DNA of 5,574 nucleotides from Candidatus Jorgensenbacteria bacterium CG23_combo_of_CG06-09_8_20_14_all_54_14 (GCA_002772205.1 PCRZ01000044.1:1-5574); one strand, 5' to 3'. Positions 1 through 4,396 are shown, numbered from the stretch's first letter. Notes: generated from the sequence alone by a model not told the origin. Made by a program: numbers and translations.

Positions 1-53
1 AAAAGTTCCCCGCGCGCAAATCAAAAAAATACGAAGAAAACTTTTTTGCGGGC

Positions 54-72
54 TGGCGAGCAAAAGCTCGCG
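54..72. repeat. Short hairpin in left-edge leader
   Basis: GCGAGC (56-61) and GCTCGC (66-71) form a six-base-pair stem around an AAAA loop, inside a GC-rich patch bordered by T-runs (41-47 and 94-100). The frame of the following gene stays open through it, but the codons look like translated repeat rather than protein. It could be the tail of the upstream gene's terminator region or a dispersed CPR hairpin. I see no other gene in 1-153. Confidence 0.4.
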
Positions 73-135
73 ACGGCGGGGCGGAGCGATTCGATTTTTT
101 CAGAGATTTTTGGTAAAGTAAGTTCGAGTAAGTTG

Positions 136-141
136 TATAAC
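136..141 (+). promoter_or_regulatory. Candidate -10 box (TATAAC) for the PH-like membrane protein
   Basis: TATAAC ends 12 bases before the ATG at 154, so a transcript would have only about five leader bases. There is no Shine-Dalgarno before the ATG (CCAACCAAAAACC). No good -35 box at 16-18 base spacing was found, so this is a weak call. Confidence 0.4.
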
Positions 142-153
142 CAACCAAAAACC

Positions 154-681
154 ATGCCGCAAAAAAAGAAGGCAGGAGTAACACCTCCGAAGAAAACAGT
201 AGAACCCGCGCCCGCTCCCCAGCCACGCGAGGTGGCATGGCGCGCCGCGGAGTATGAGTATGTGGAGAAAACCGTCCTTTGGTACGTGGGCGTGGGAGCG
301 GCGGTGCTCATCATCGCCCTCATCGGGTTATGGCAGAGGAACTTTTTCTTCGTGGTGTTCATCGCGGTCGCGGCGGCGGTCATTATTACCTTGGGGCGCA
401 AGCGGCCGCAGGTGGTGGAATTCCGCGTGAGCGAGGAGGGAGTCGCGGTGGGCAGGCAGTTTTTCCCCTACGAACGTCTCCAGAACTTTTCGCTCAGCGA
501 GCGGCCGGGCCGGCTGGACGAGCTGGTGCTTACGAAAAAGACCGTGGTGGCGCCGCTCCTCAAGATAGCCGTGGATGGGAAGGTGGGGGAGCAGGTGCGC
601 GGCATACTCAATGAGAAATTGCCGGAGGTTGAGCACCAGGACTCGCTCGTGGACCTCATTGCGGAGTGGCTCGGGTTTTGA
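154..681 (+). CDS. Two-helix membrane protein with PH-like cytoplasmic tail
   Basis: The protein has 175 residues from the ATG at 154. The frame extends back to a TTG at 46, but that part runs through a hairpin and a T-rich stretch, and the candidate -10 box at 136 favours 154. Residues 1-28 are Lys/Pro/Ala-rich. Two hydrophobic helices follow (about 41-60 and 64-81) with a very short loop between them, then a basic GRKRP stop. Residues 86-175 alternate strand-like segments and end in an amphipathic helix (residues 142-175), the pattern of bacterial PH-like domains attached to paired helices. Proteins of this shape are common and uncharacterised in Patescibacteria. A membrane location with the C-terminal domain in the cytoplasm is inferred; no catalytic motif is visible. 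The gene is transcribed alone and ends in a strong terminator. Being a gene is well supported; the domain name is a fold-level guess. Confidence 0.85.
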   Translation: MPQKKKAGVTPPKKTVEPAPAPQPREVAWRAAEYEYVEKTVLWYVGVGAAVLIIALIGLWQRNFFFVVFIAVAAAVIITLGRKRPQVVEFRVSEEGVAVGRQFFPYERLQNFSLSERPGRLDELVLTKKTVVAPLLKIAVDGKVGEQVRGILNEKLPEVEHQDSLVDLIAEWLGF

Positions 682-693
682 GTCGTTTTAGGG

Positions 694-724
694 AAAAGAA
701 CTCCCCACAGGGGGAGTTCTTTTT
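694..724. terminator. Bidirectional intrinsic terminator
   Basis: A perfect 13-base-pair stem (694-706 with 711-723) surrounds an ACAG loop. The T-run at 719-724 serves the plus-strand gene ending at 681. The matching A-run on the left arm gives a U-tract for minus-strand transcripts coming from tRNA-Arg. Confidence 0.9.
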
Positions 725-740
725 GTGTGCCCTCGAGAGG

Positions 741-770
741 CCCTGCACCAAGCTGCGCTTCGGTGCGGGG
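741..770 (-). repeat. REP-like hairpin element, copy 1
   Basis: Read on the minus strand it starts CCCCGCAC and has GGTGC near the end. GCACC pairs with GGTGC, and inside that AAGC pairs with GCTT around a GCA loop with one bulged G. It lies 20 bases beyond the 3' end of tRNA-Arg. A second element of the same length and design, in the opposite orientation, lies at 882-911 on the other side of the tRNA. Confidence 0.6.
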
Positions 771-789
771 TAAAATTCGAACCACTTAG

Positions 790-861
790 TATCCCCACGA
801 GGAATCGAACCTCGATCTCAGCCTCCGCAGGGCTGCGCTCTGTCCGTTGAGCTATGGGGAC
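790..861 (-). tRNA. tRNA-Arg, anticodon GCG
   Basis: A full 72-base cloverleaf is visible on the minus strand. The acceptor arms GTCCCCA and TGGGGAT pair with a G1-U72 wobble, and the discriminator is A. The D arm is GCTC/GAGC with GGA in the loop, giving A20, an arginine identity base. The anticodon stem CAGCC/GGCTG holds the loop CTGCGGA, so the anticodon is GCG (codons CGC and CGU). The T arm CGAGG/CCTCG has a normal TTCGATT loop. The variable loop is four bases. CCA is not encoded, so it must be added by the CCA-adding enzyme. G34 is unusual: most bacteria read these codons with an ACG tRNA whose A34 is deaminated to inosine by TadA. Confidence 0.93.
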
Positions 862-881
862 ATGATCCGCGTCCTACCGTG

Positions 882-911
882 CCCCGCACTGAGCTATGCT
901 CTGGTGCGCGG
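882..911 (+). repeat. REP-like hairpin element, copy 2
   Basis: It begins CCCCGCAC like copy 1 (741-770, opposite orientation) and has GGTGC at the same offset. GAGC pairs with GCTC around a TAT loop. The inner stem bases differ from copy 1 but remain paired, which points to a conserved structure. It lies 20 bases upstream of the tRNA-Arg 5' end. Confidence 0.6.
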
Positions 912-920
912 GTCTGTTTG

Positions 921-1041
921 AACGACGAGGGCCCTTCGACTCGCTTACGCTCGCCCAGGGGCAAGTATAGGAATACGATATTTCGAGGTTATCACGCTTG
1001 TCCCGAGTAAGCAAAGCGCATCGAGGGAAACGACGAGGGCC
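921..1041. repeat. Repeat-rich gap with a 13-base direct repeat
   Basis: The 13-mer AACGACGAGGGCC occurs at 921-933 and again at 1029-1041, 108 bases apart. Between them lie CCCTTCGACTCGC (932-944), part of a GC-rich element of a kind common between genes in environmental genomes, and a weak inverted pair TCCCGAG / CGAGGGA near 1002-1028. No convincing coding frame or RNA gene was found in 862-1097. A TATACT box on the minus strand (964-969) could be a distant promoter for tRNA-Arg, but it lacks a -35 partner. Confidence 0.45.
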
Positions 1042-1097
1042 GTTGGGAACAGCGTCCTATAAAGGTAATATATCGCACATCCCAAATCAATCTCCAG

Positions 1098-1125
1098 TTG
1101 AAAATTTATCTCTTTTTAGTATAGA
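1098..1125 (+). promoter_or_regulatory. Promoter for the small Pro/Gly-tailed membrane protein
   Basis: TTGAAA (1098-1103) and TATAGA (1120-1125) are 16 bases apart, close to the sigma-70 consensus. The predicted start of transcription falls at about 1132-1134, on the ATG at 1134. This argues for a leaderless message beginning there and against the ATG at 1128, which lies only two bases past the -10 box. Confidence 0.6.
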
Positions 1126-1133
1126 GTATGTCT

Positions 1134-1322
1134 ATGGGGGCAAAGGTGTGGTTCATACTGCTCGCCGCTCTCATACTCGCCGTTGCGATCTACCTCGTGG
1201 CGCTGATCGTTGCGTCACCGCGGGCGGAGGCGCCCGCTAGTGGGACCACCACGACCACGTTCCGGGGGCCCGTGGGGTTGCCGTACGTGAAAGGTCCGCC
1301 AGGACCGCCGCCAGGATATTAA
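1134..1322 (+). CDS. Small membrane protein with Pro/Gly-rich tail
   Basis: The protein has 62 residues from the ATG at 1134; the ATG at 1128 would add two residues but lies too close to the -10 box. One hydrophobic helix occupies about residues 4-28, followed by a Ser/Ala/Thr linker with a run of five Thr (residues 39-43) and a tail that reads KGPPGPPPGY. With little positive charge before the helix, the topology is unclear. If the N-terminus is inside, the Pro/Gly tail is exposed outside the membrane. No family is recognised. The good promoter upstream, the clean hydrophobic segment and the high-GC codon use like the left-hand genes support a real gene. It is followed by a folded element and tRNA-Gly on the same strand, which it may be co-transcribed with. 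Confidence 0.65.
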   Translation: MGAKVWFILLAALILAVAIYLVALIVASPRAEAPASGTTTTTFRGPVGLPYVKGPPGPPPGY

Positions 1323-1331
1323 AAACTGAGT

Positions 1332-1395
1332 CGAGCTTTTGCGGGTCTGCCCACGTGCCGTCGCCAAAGCTATGGCGGCGTGCGACCGAAGCTCG
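1332..1395 (+). repeat. Long folded element ahead of tRNA-Gly
   Basis: Nested inverted repeats are visible: CGAGCTT (1332-1338) with AAGCTCG (1389-1395), GGTC (1344-1347) with GACC (1384-1387), CACG (1352-1355) with CGTG (1379-1382), and CGCCA (1362-1366) with TGGCG (1373-1377) around AAAGCTA-type loop bases. No U-tract follows, so it is not a standard terminator. It ends 10 bases before tRNA-Gly and could be a processing signal or an inserted hairpin element. Confidence 0.5.
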
Positions 1396-1405
1396 GAGAA
1401 TGTAT

Positions 1406-1476
1406 GCGGGTATGGTTCAGTGGTAGAACGCCAGCTTGCCAAGTTGGAAACGGCGGTCCGATTCCGCCTACCCGCA
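1406..1476 (+). tRNA. tRNA-Gly, anticodon GCC
   Basis: A 71-base cloverleaf: acceptor GCGGGTA/TACCCGC with discriminator A, D arm GTTC/GAAC with loop AGTGGTA, and anticodon stem CCAGC/GTTGG (one G-U pair) around loop TTGCCAA, giving anticodon GCC (codons GGC and GGU). The T arm is GGCGG/CCGCC, but its loop reads TCCGATT, with C where nearly all elongator tRNAs have U55 (pseudouridine). CCA is not encoded. A perfect palindromic terminator follows 18 bases downstream. Confidence 0.95.
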
Positions 1477-1494
1477 CACTTCGACTCGCACCAA

Positions 1495-1530
1495 AAACCA
1501 ACCGCTACAGTTAACTGTAGCGGTTGGTTT
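1495..1530. terminator. Perfect 36-base palindromic bidirectional terminator
   Basis: Arms of 18 bases centred on GTTAAC (centre 1512/1513) match without error. The palindrome sits between the 3' ends of convergent tRNA-Gly (+) and tyrS (-). On the minus strand it ends in TTTTTGG, four bases past the tyrS stop codon; on the plus strand it ends in TTTGGTTC. It therefore fits a shared terminator, stronger for tyrS. Confidence 0.9.
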
Positions 1531-1534
1531 GGTT

Positions 1535-2701
1535 CTATTCTATTTTAATTTTGAAGAAATGCCGCTTGCCGATTCGTAAAATATCGCCGTCTTTTAGATT
1601 CGCCCCGACCGGCGCTCGCGGGTCAGTGAGGTTTTTGTTGTTGAGCCACACCGTTCCGGGATTTTTAATGAGCCGCCACGCATCCGATTTGCTTATTTTC
1701 AGTGCGCGCACCACAAGGCCGGTCGCATCAAGCGGTTCATTTTTTAAAATGGGCAATTCCTCCATTTCCTGCGGCACTTCCTTCTTGGAGAATACCCGTT
1801 CCCACTCGGCACGCGCCTTTTCCGCGGCCGCGGCGGAATGGTATGCCTTTACCACGGTCTCGGCGAGGAGCAGTTTCTGGTTCCGGGGGCCGAGGTTCCT
1901 TGGTACCTCCACGTCGGTGAGGGCGGTGAAATATTTATTAATGAGCAGATCCGGGACGGTCATGAGTTTTCCGAACATGTCCTGCGGCGTAGCGGTGATG
2001 GCGATGGTGTTCCCGTAGCTCTTGCTCATCTTGCGCATCCCGTCAGTTCCCTCAATCAAAGGCACCGTGAGCACGTCCTGCTCTTTCATCTTGAAGTAGC
2101 GCTGGACGCGGCGGCCCATCAGGAGATTAAAGGTCTGGTCGGTGCCGCCGAGCTCCACGTCTGCTTTTACCATCACCGAATCGTACCCCTGGAGGAGCGG
2201 GTAGAGGATTTCCAGAACGGAGATTTCGGAGCCGCGCGCGAGGCGTTTTTCAAAATCGTCGCGCTTCAATACCTGCTGGATGCTCACCGCGCGCGCGAGC
2301 GCGAGGAGCGCCGCGAGACCCCGTTTCTTATGCCACTCACTGTTCTTGCGCACCTCGGTTTTTTTCACATCAATCACCTTGCCGGCCTGCGCGAGGTAGC
2401 GCGCGAAATTCTTTTTTATCTCGGATTCGGTGAGCACCTTCCGGCGGTCCGCTTGGCCGGAGGGGTCGCCTATCATCGCGGTAAAGTCGCCGATGATGAG
2501 CACCGCCTTGTGGCCGAGGTCCTGGAACTGCCGGAGTTTCCGAAGCACCACAGTGTGGCCGAGGTGGAGCTCCGGCGAGGTGGGGTCAATGCCCAACTTC
2601 ACGCGGAGCTTTTTCTTGGAGGCGAGCGCCGCGGCGAGGTGGTCGCGCTCTATTACGTGCTCCACGCCGCGGGTGAGCACCTTTTCTAAGTTCGGGTTCA
2701 T
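1535..2701 (-). CDS. tyrS: Tyrosyl-tRNA synthetase
   Basis: The cytoplasmic class I synthetase attaches tyrosine to tRNA-Tyr using ATP. The 388 residues are close to the usual length. Visible landmarks are PTSPELHLGH (40-49), the HIGH-type ATP site; GDPSGQ (78-83); QGYDSVMVKADVELGGTDQ (171-189), which lines the tyrosine and tRNA pocket; and KMSKS (224-228), the mobile catalytic loop. Residues 323-388 form a C-terminal S4 RNA-binding domain with ISKSDAWRLI and LKDGDILRIGKR. The HLGH plus PTSPELH form resembles the TyrZ-type branch. The ATG at 2701 is preceded by an extended -10 box nine bases away and no Shine-Dalgarno. It lies downstream of clpP on the same strand, separated by 187 bases that include a repeat array, so it probably has its own promoter. 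No T-box leader is visible. Confidence 0.98.
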   Translation of the reverse strand: MNPNLEKVLTRGVEHVIERDHLAAALASKKKLRVKLGIDPTSPELHLGHTVVLRKLRQFQDLGHKAVLIIGDFTAMIGDPSGQADRRKVLTESEIKKNFARYLAQAGKVIDVKKTEVRKNSEWHKKRGLAALLALARAVSIQQVLKRDDFEKRLARGSEISVLEILYPLLQGYDSVMVKADVELGGTDQTFNLLMGRRVQRYFKMKEQDVLTVPLIEGTDGMRKMSKSYGNTIAITATPQDMFGKLMTVPDLLINKYFTALTDVEVPRNLGPRNQKLLLAETVVKAYHSAAAAEKARAEWERVFSKKEVPQEMEELPILKNEPLDATGLVVRALKISKSDAWRLIKNPGTVWLNNKNLTDPRAPVGANLKDGDILRIGKRHFFKIKIE

Positions 2702-2710
2702 GTAGTTCCA

Positions 2711-2719
2711 ATTTTACCA
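2711..2719 (-). promoter_or_regulatory. Extended -10 promoter of tyrS
   Basis: On the minus strand TGGTAAAAT reads as TG-N-TAAAAT, an extended -10 element. It ends nine bases before the tyrS ATG, placing the transcript start within about two bases of the start codon. No well-spaced -35 box is obvious, as expected for an extended -10. Confidence 0.6.
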
Positions 2720-2768
2720 CAGGTTTTCGCAAAAAAATAATGCCCTTTATGGCGCTGTATACTATCCG

Positions 2769-2885
2769 CGTCAATCAGCCCGCATCAGCGTCAATCAGCC
2801 CGCATCAGCGTCAATCAGCCCACATCAGCGTAAATCAGCGGTTAGTAAATCAGCGTGAATCAGCCCGCATCAGCATAAATCCGCG
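2769..2885. repeat. Helically phased ATCAG repeat array between clpP and tyrS
   Basis: A 20-base unit made of CGTCAATCAG and CCCGCATCAG is repeated exactly at 2769-2788 and 2789-2808, with one change at 2809-2828 and one change at 2854-2873. Between the last two lies an irregular 25 bases with two more CGTAAATCAG-type units, and a final degenerate unit (CATAAATCCG) starts at 2874. Ten copies of ATCAG occur, mostly at 10-base steps, about one DNA turn. It ends just before the clpP stop codon. Plus-strand frames through it are not real genes. Confidence 0.85.
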
Positions 2886-2888
2886 TCT

Positions 2889-3494
2889 TTACTTCTTTGT
2901 CCTGATGATCTCGTCAATCAAGCCGTACTCTTTCGCCTCCGCCGCGGAGAGGTAGAAGTCGCGGTCGGTGTCTCGTTCAATGCTGTCCAGTTTCTGGCCG
3001 GTGTGCTTCGCCAGAATTTGGTTGATCTTGTCCTTTATCTGGACGATGTGCTTCGCGGTGATTTCAATCTCAATGGCCTGCCCCTCGACGCCGCCCATCA
3101 CCTGGTGGAGAAGGATCTCGGAGTTGGGGAGCGTGAAGCGCTTGCCCTTCGCTCCCGCCCCGAGAAGCACCGCCCCCATGGATGCCGCCATCCCCACGCA
3201 GATAGTGGAGACCGGCGCCTTCACGAGTTGCATCGCGTCGTAGATGGCGAGGCCCGCGGTGACCGACCCGCCCGGGGTGTTCAGATACAACTTGATGTCC
3301 TTCTTCTGGTCCTCGTGGTCCAGGAGGAGGAGCTGGGCGATGATGTTGTTTGCCACCTGGTCCACGATGGGGCCGCCCAAAAACACGATGCGGTCCTTCA
3401 GGAGGCGCGAGTAGATGTCGTACGCCCGCTCGCCATACGCGGATTTTTCTATGACGGTGGGGATGAGATTTATATAATTTATTTCTTCTTCCAT
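2889..3494 (-). CDS. clpP: ATP-dependent Clp protease proteolytic subunit
   Basis: This serine peptidase assembles into the two-ring ClpP barrel and degrades proteins fed to it by AAA+ partners such as ClpX or ClpC; neither partner is in this window. The 201 residues match the family. The nucleophile is Ser105 in GMAASMG, the histidine is His130 in LLHQVMGG, and the third catalytic residue is an Asp in ERDTDRD (about Asp179 by its spacing from the serine, 74 residues, as in the E. coli enzyme). Oxyanion-loop glycines are in TPGGS (73-77), and the handle helix follows His130. The N-terminus ([17 protein letters not shown]) gives the axial-loop segment with little or no propeptide. No Shine-Dalgarno precedes the ATG. 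The region upstream is AT-rich repeat, and tyrS follows downstream on the same strand. Confidence 0.98.
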   Translation of the reverse strand: MEEEINYINLIPTVIEKSAYGERAYDIYSRLLKDRIVFLGGPIVDQVANNIIAQLLLLDHEDQKKDIKLYLNTPGGSVTAGLAIYDAMQLVKAPVSTICVGMAASMGAVLLGAGAKGKRFTLPNSEILLHQVMGGVEGQAIEIEITAKHIVQIKDKINQILAKHTGQKLDSIERDTDRDFYLSAAEAKEYGLIDEIIRTKK

Positions 3495-3503
3495 ATTCTT
3501 AAA

Positions 3504-3548
3504 TCACTAATTTACACGAATAATATTACACTAATTTTACTAATTAGC
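3504..3548 (-). repeat. AT-rich ATTAGTG repeat over the clpP promoter region
   Basis: On the minus strand ATTAGT occurs three times (with variants ATTAGTAAA, ATTAGTGTAAT and AAATTAGTGA) together with ATTATTCGTGTAA. The pattern looks like the ATCAGCGTAA units of 2769-2885 with C changed to T, in the opposite orientation. A TAATAT box (3523-3528) inside it is the best clpP -10 candidate, 28 bases before the ATG; this promoter call is weak. The element overlaps the last codons of the broken gene at 3540-3818. Confidence 0.5.
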
Positions 3549-3818
3549 AACTCTCCGCAACTCAAGACGTTGATGGTGAAAATTAACAATTATTCCCAGT
3601 CGCAGGCGTGAGGATTTAAGGTACCGCAGAACTTATCTTACATCACCGGTAGAAATTCTCCAGACCATTTTGGTTTCCAGAATGATCTTGTTATCTGTTA
3701 TGAAATCCGCAAAAGCAGTGCCTAGATTCTCGTTTTCGAAAGAAAGACTGGGTTTAACCTCTTTTTCAAAGGGGATGTTCGCCTCTTTCAGTTTTATAGC
3801 AATCGCTCTTTGATATCT
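3540..3818 (-). pseudogene. Broken GxxExxY (PDDEXK_3) family gene
   Basis: One frame on the minus strand, joined across a TAA at 3633-3635, gives about 61 residues starting RYQRAIAIKLKE and then 30 residues after the stop. Family landmarks appear in order: YQRA, IPFEKEV, the nuclease-like ADFITDNKIILETK (D-x9-E-x-K), and, beyond the stop, VLRYLKSSRLRLGIIVNF and LELRRVAN. Family members usually have Gln before VL.YLK, so the TAA is most simply a CAA-to-TAA nonsense change. The N-terminal third carrying the G and E of GxxExxY is missing: a TAA stands at 3819-3821 and the sequence upstream is GC-rich and unrelated. The family is common in CPR and its role is not established. A dead remnant is the likely state; recoding of TAA is unlikely. 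Confidence 0.8.
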
Positions 3819-3985
3819 TTAAAAAAAGTGATGGCGGTTCTCGCGGGGTTCCCTTGCGGGTCCAACTTTCCGAAGTCAATGGCGGTGTAGGTAGTGCTTC
3901 CGGTTACGTTCGCGGTGCGCATCTGCTTCGCGCGGGGGCTGCCGTCCGTGCGGGGGAGATAGTCATCGGGGAATGATGAATCCAT
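3794..3985 (-). CDS. Unknown short ORF, possibly a frameshifted continuation of the upstream membrane protein
   Basis: Sixty-three residues start at the ATG at 3985, inside the 3' end of the small membrane protein gene (23-base overlap). The first part reads MDSSFPDDYLPRTDG and the middle TANVTGSTTYTAIDFGKLD; it is polar, and no domain is recognised. The last residues (about KDIKERLL) run out of frame through the start of the GxxExxY remnant, so the natural C-terminus has been lost or replaced at the T7 run near 3822-3828. No Shine-Dalgarno precedes the ATG. Joined to residues 1-48 of the upstream gene by a one-base shift, it would make a membrane-anchored protein with an outside domain. Either a degraded gene or a coupled overlapping gene is possible. 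Confidence 0.4.
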   Translation of the reverse strand: MDSSFPDDYLPRTDGSPRAKQMRTANVTGSTTYTAIDFGKLDPQGNPARTAITFFKDIKERLL

Positions 3986-4136
3986 AGCGCGCGCAATTTT
4001 CCTCGACGGTTTTCATACCCTCCCTCCTCCCGCGGAGGTTTCCCGCGAAGAAGCCGATGCAGAATCCGATGATGAGGGCAGTGGCGGCGATGATGGCGGG
4101 CGCGTTGCTCCTTTTGTTCCCCGCTTTGGGTTCCAT
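3963..4136 (-). CDS. Small single-helix membrane protein
   Basis: Fifty-seven residues run from the ATG at 4136 to the TGA at 3963. Residues 1-11 are polar and basic (MEPKAGNKRSN), followed by a hydrophobic, Gly-rich helix at about residues 12-33 (APAIIAATALIIGFCIGFFA), then the basic LRGRREG and a polar tail ending FIIPR. The basic flanks on both sides leave the topology uncertain. The gene has one of the clearest promoters in the window, TGATATAAT nine bases before the ATG. An AGGAG also stands four bases before the ATG, so leaderless and Shine-Dalgarno starts are both possible. The 3' end overlaps an ORF in another frame (3794-3985), which may be its true continuation. No family is recognised. 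Confidence 0.6.
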   Translation of the reverse strand: MEPKAGNKRSNAPAIIAATALIIGFCIGFFAGNLRGRREGMKTVEENCARYGFIIPR

Positions 4137-4145
4137 ATCGCTCCT

Positions 4146-4154
4146 ATTATATCA
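4146..4154 (-). promoter_or_regulatory. Extended -10 promoter of the small membrane protein
   Basis: The minus strand reads TGATATAAT, a perfect extended -10. It ends nine bases before the ATG at 4136. The bases between are AGGAGCGAT: a transcript starting at the usual distance would begin inside or after the AGGAG, leaving it partly or wholly untranscribed. Confidence 0.65.
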
Positions 4155-4232
4155 ATATTTCTTCTCCTTGTTTTTCCACAGGTACCTCCTAGCGCGTGGA
4201 TAAAAGAACCTCCATATCCATCCATAATCATC

Positions 4233-4266
4233 TATGTCCTATTGGACGGCCGTCCAATAGGACATA
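4233..4266. repeat. Perfect 34-base palindrome
   Basis: Two 17-base arms centred at 4249/4250 match exactly with no spacer. Each half contains a smaller inverted pair, GTCC-TATT-GGAC on the left and GTCC-AATA-GGAC on the right, joined by GGCC. No T-run follows on either strand, so it is not an intrinsic terminator. It lies between divergent genes (ATG at 4136 on minus, 4462 on plus) and could be an operator or a cruciform-forming element. Confidence 0.85.
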
Positions 4267-4305
4267 ATAAATAGCGGAGGCGTGCCGGGTAGTGAAAGTC
4301 CGATT

Positions 4306-4359
4306 TCCCGCCTCTGGCGGGAGCATACCCAAATAGTCGAACTTCTACTACTGGGTATG
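4306..4359. repeat. Two adjacent hairpins in the divergent gap
   Basis: The first is TCCCGCC (4306-4312), loop TCT, GGCGGGA (4316-4322). The second begins two bases later: CATACCCA (4324-4331) pairs with TGGGTATG (4352-4359), and inside it TAGT (4334-4337) pairs with ACTA (4347-4350). Neither is followed by a U-tract. With the 34-base palindrome they fill most of the non-coding stretch 4137-4390, in which I see no gene. Confidence 0.65.
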
Positions 4360-4387
4360 GATAATAGTGGCTTGCGCGTAGCCCATT

Positions 4388-4396
4388 TGGTATAAT
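4388..4396 (+). promoter_or_regulatory. Upstream extended -10 promoter (copy 1)
   Basis: TGGTATAAT is a perfect extended -10. It would give a transcript beginning near 4403, directly before AGGAG (4405-4409) and a GTG at 4414 that is in frame with the coiled-coil gene. It lies 59 bases upstream of a near-copy (4447-4455). Confidence 0.65.

Noticed and set aside
998..1240. Plus-strand open frame before the small membrane protein
   Set aside because: Covers repeat sequence and the promoter at 1098-1125, and reads the membrane gene out of frame.
1838..2689. Long plus-strand open frame opposite tyrS
   Set aside because: It is the antisense shadow of a clear tyrS; the translation has no domain and no promoter.
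2769..2885. Possible CRISPR array
   Set aside because: Units are 10-20 bases in direct tandem without unique spacers, and no cas gene is nearby.
2740..2955. Ser/Gln-rich repeat protein on the plus strand
   Set aside because: It is only the translated ATCAG repeat array running into antisense clpP.
3003..3611. Plus-strand open frame opposite clpP
   Set aside because: Antisense shadow of clpP, with His/Arg/Asp-rich composition typical of reverse-frame reading.
3633..3635. TAA read as an amino acid (alternative code)
   Set aside because: Known CPR recoding uses TGA as glycine, not TAA. TAA ends clpP and several other frames here, and TGA ends the gene at 3963, so the standard code fits.
3794..3835. 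Programmed frameshift at the T7 run joining the ORF and the GxxExxY part
   Set aside because: The upstream ORF carries no GxxExxY N-terminal sequence and a TAA directly precedes the downstream frame, so a breakpoint explains it better.
4013..4231. Minus-strand open frame of 72 residues
   Set aside because: It is out of frame with the better-supported 57-residue membrane gene, low-complexity, and crosses that gene's promoter.
4233..4266. Intrinsic terminator
   Set aside because: No T-run after the hairpin on either strand, and it lies between divergent starts, not at a gene end.
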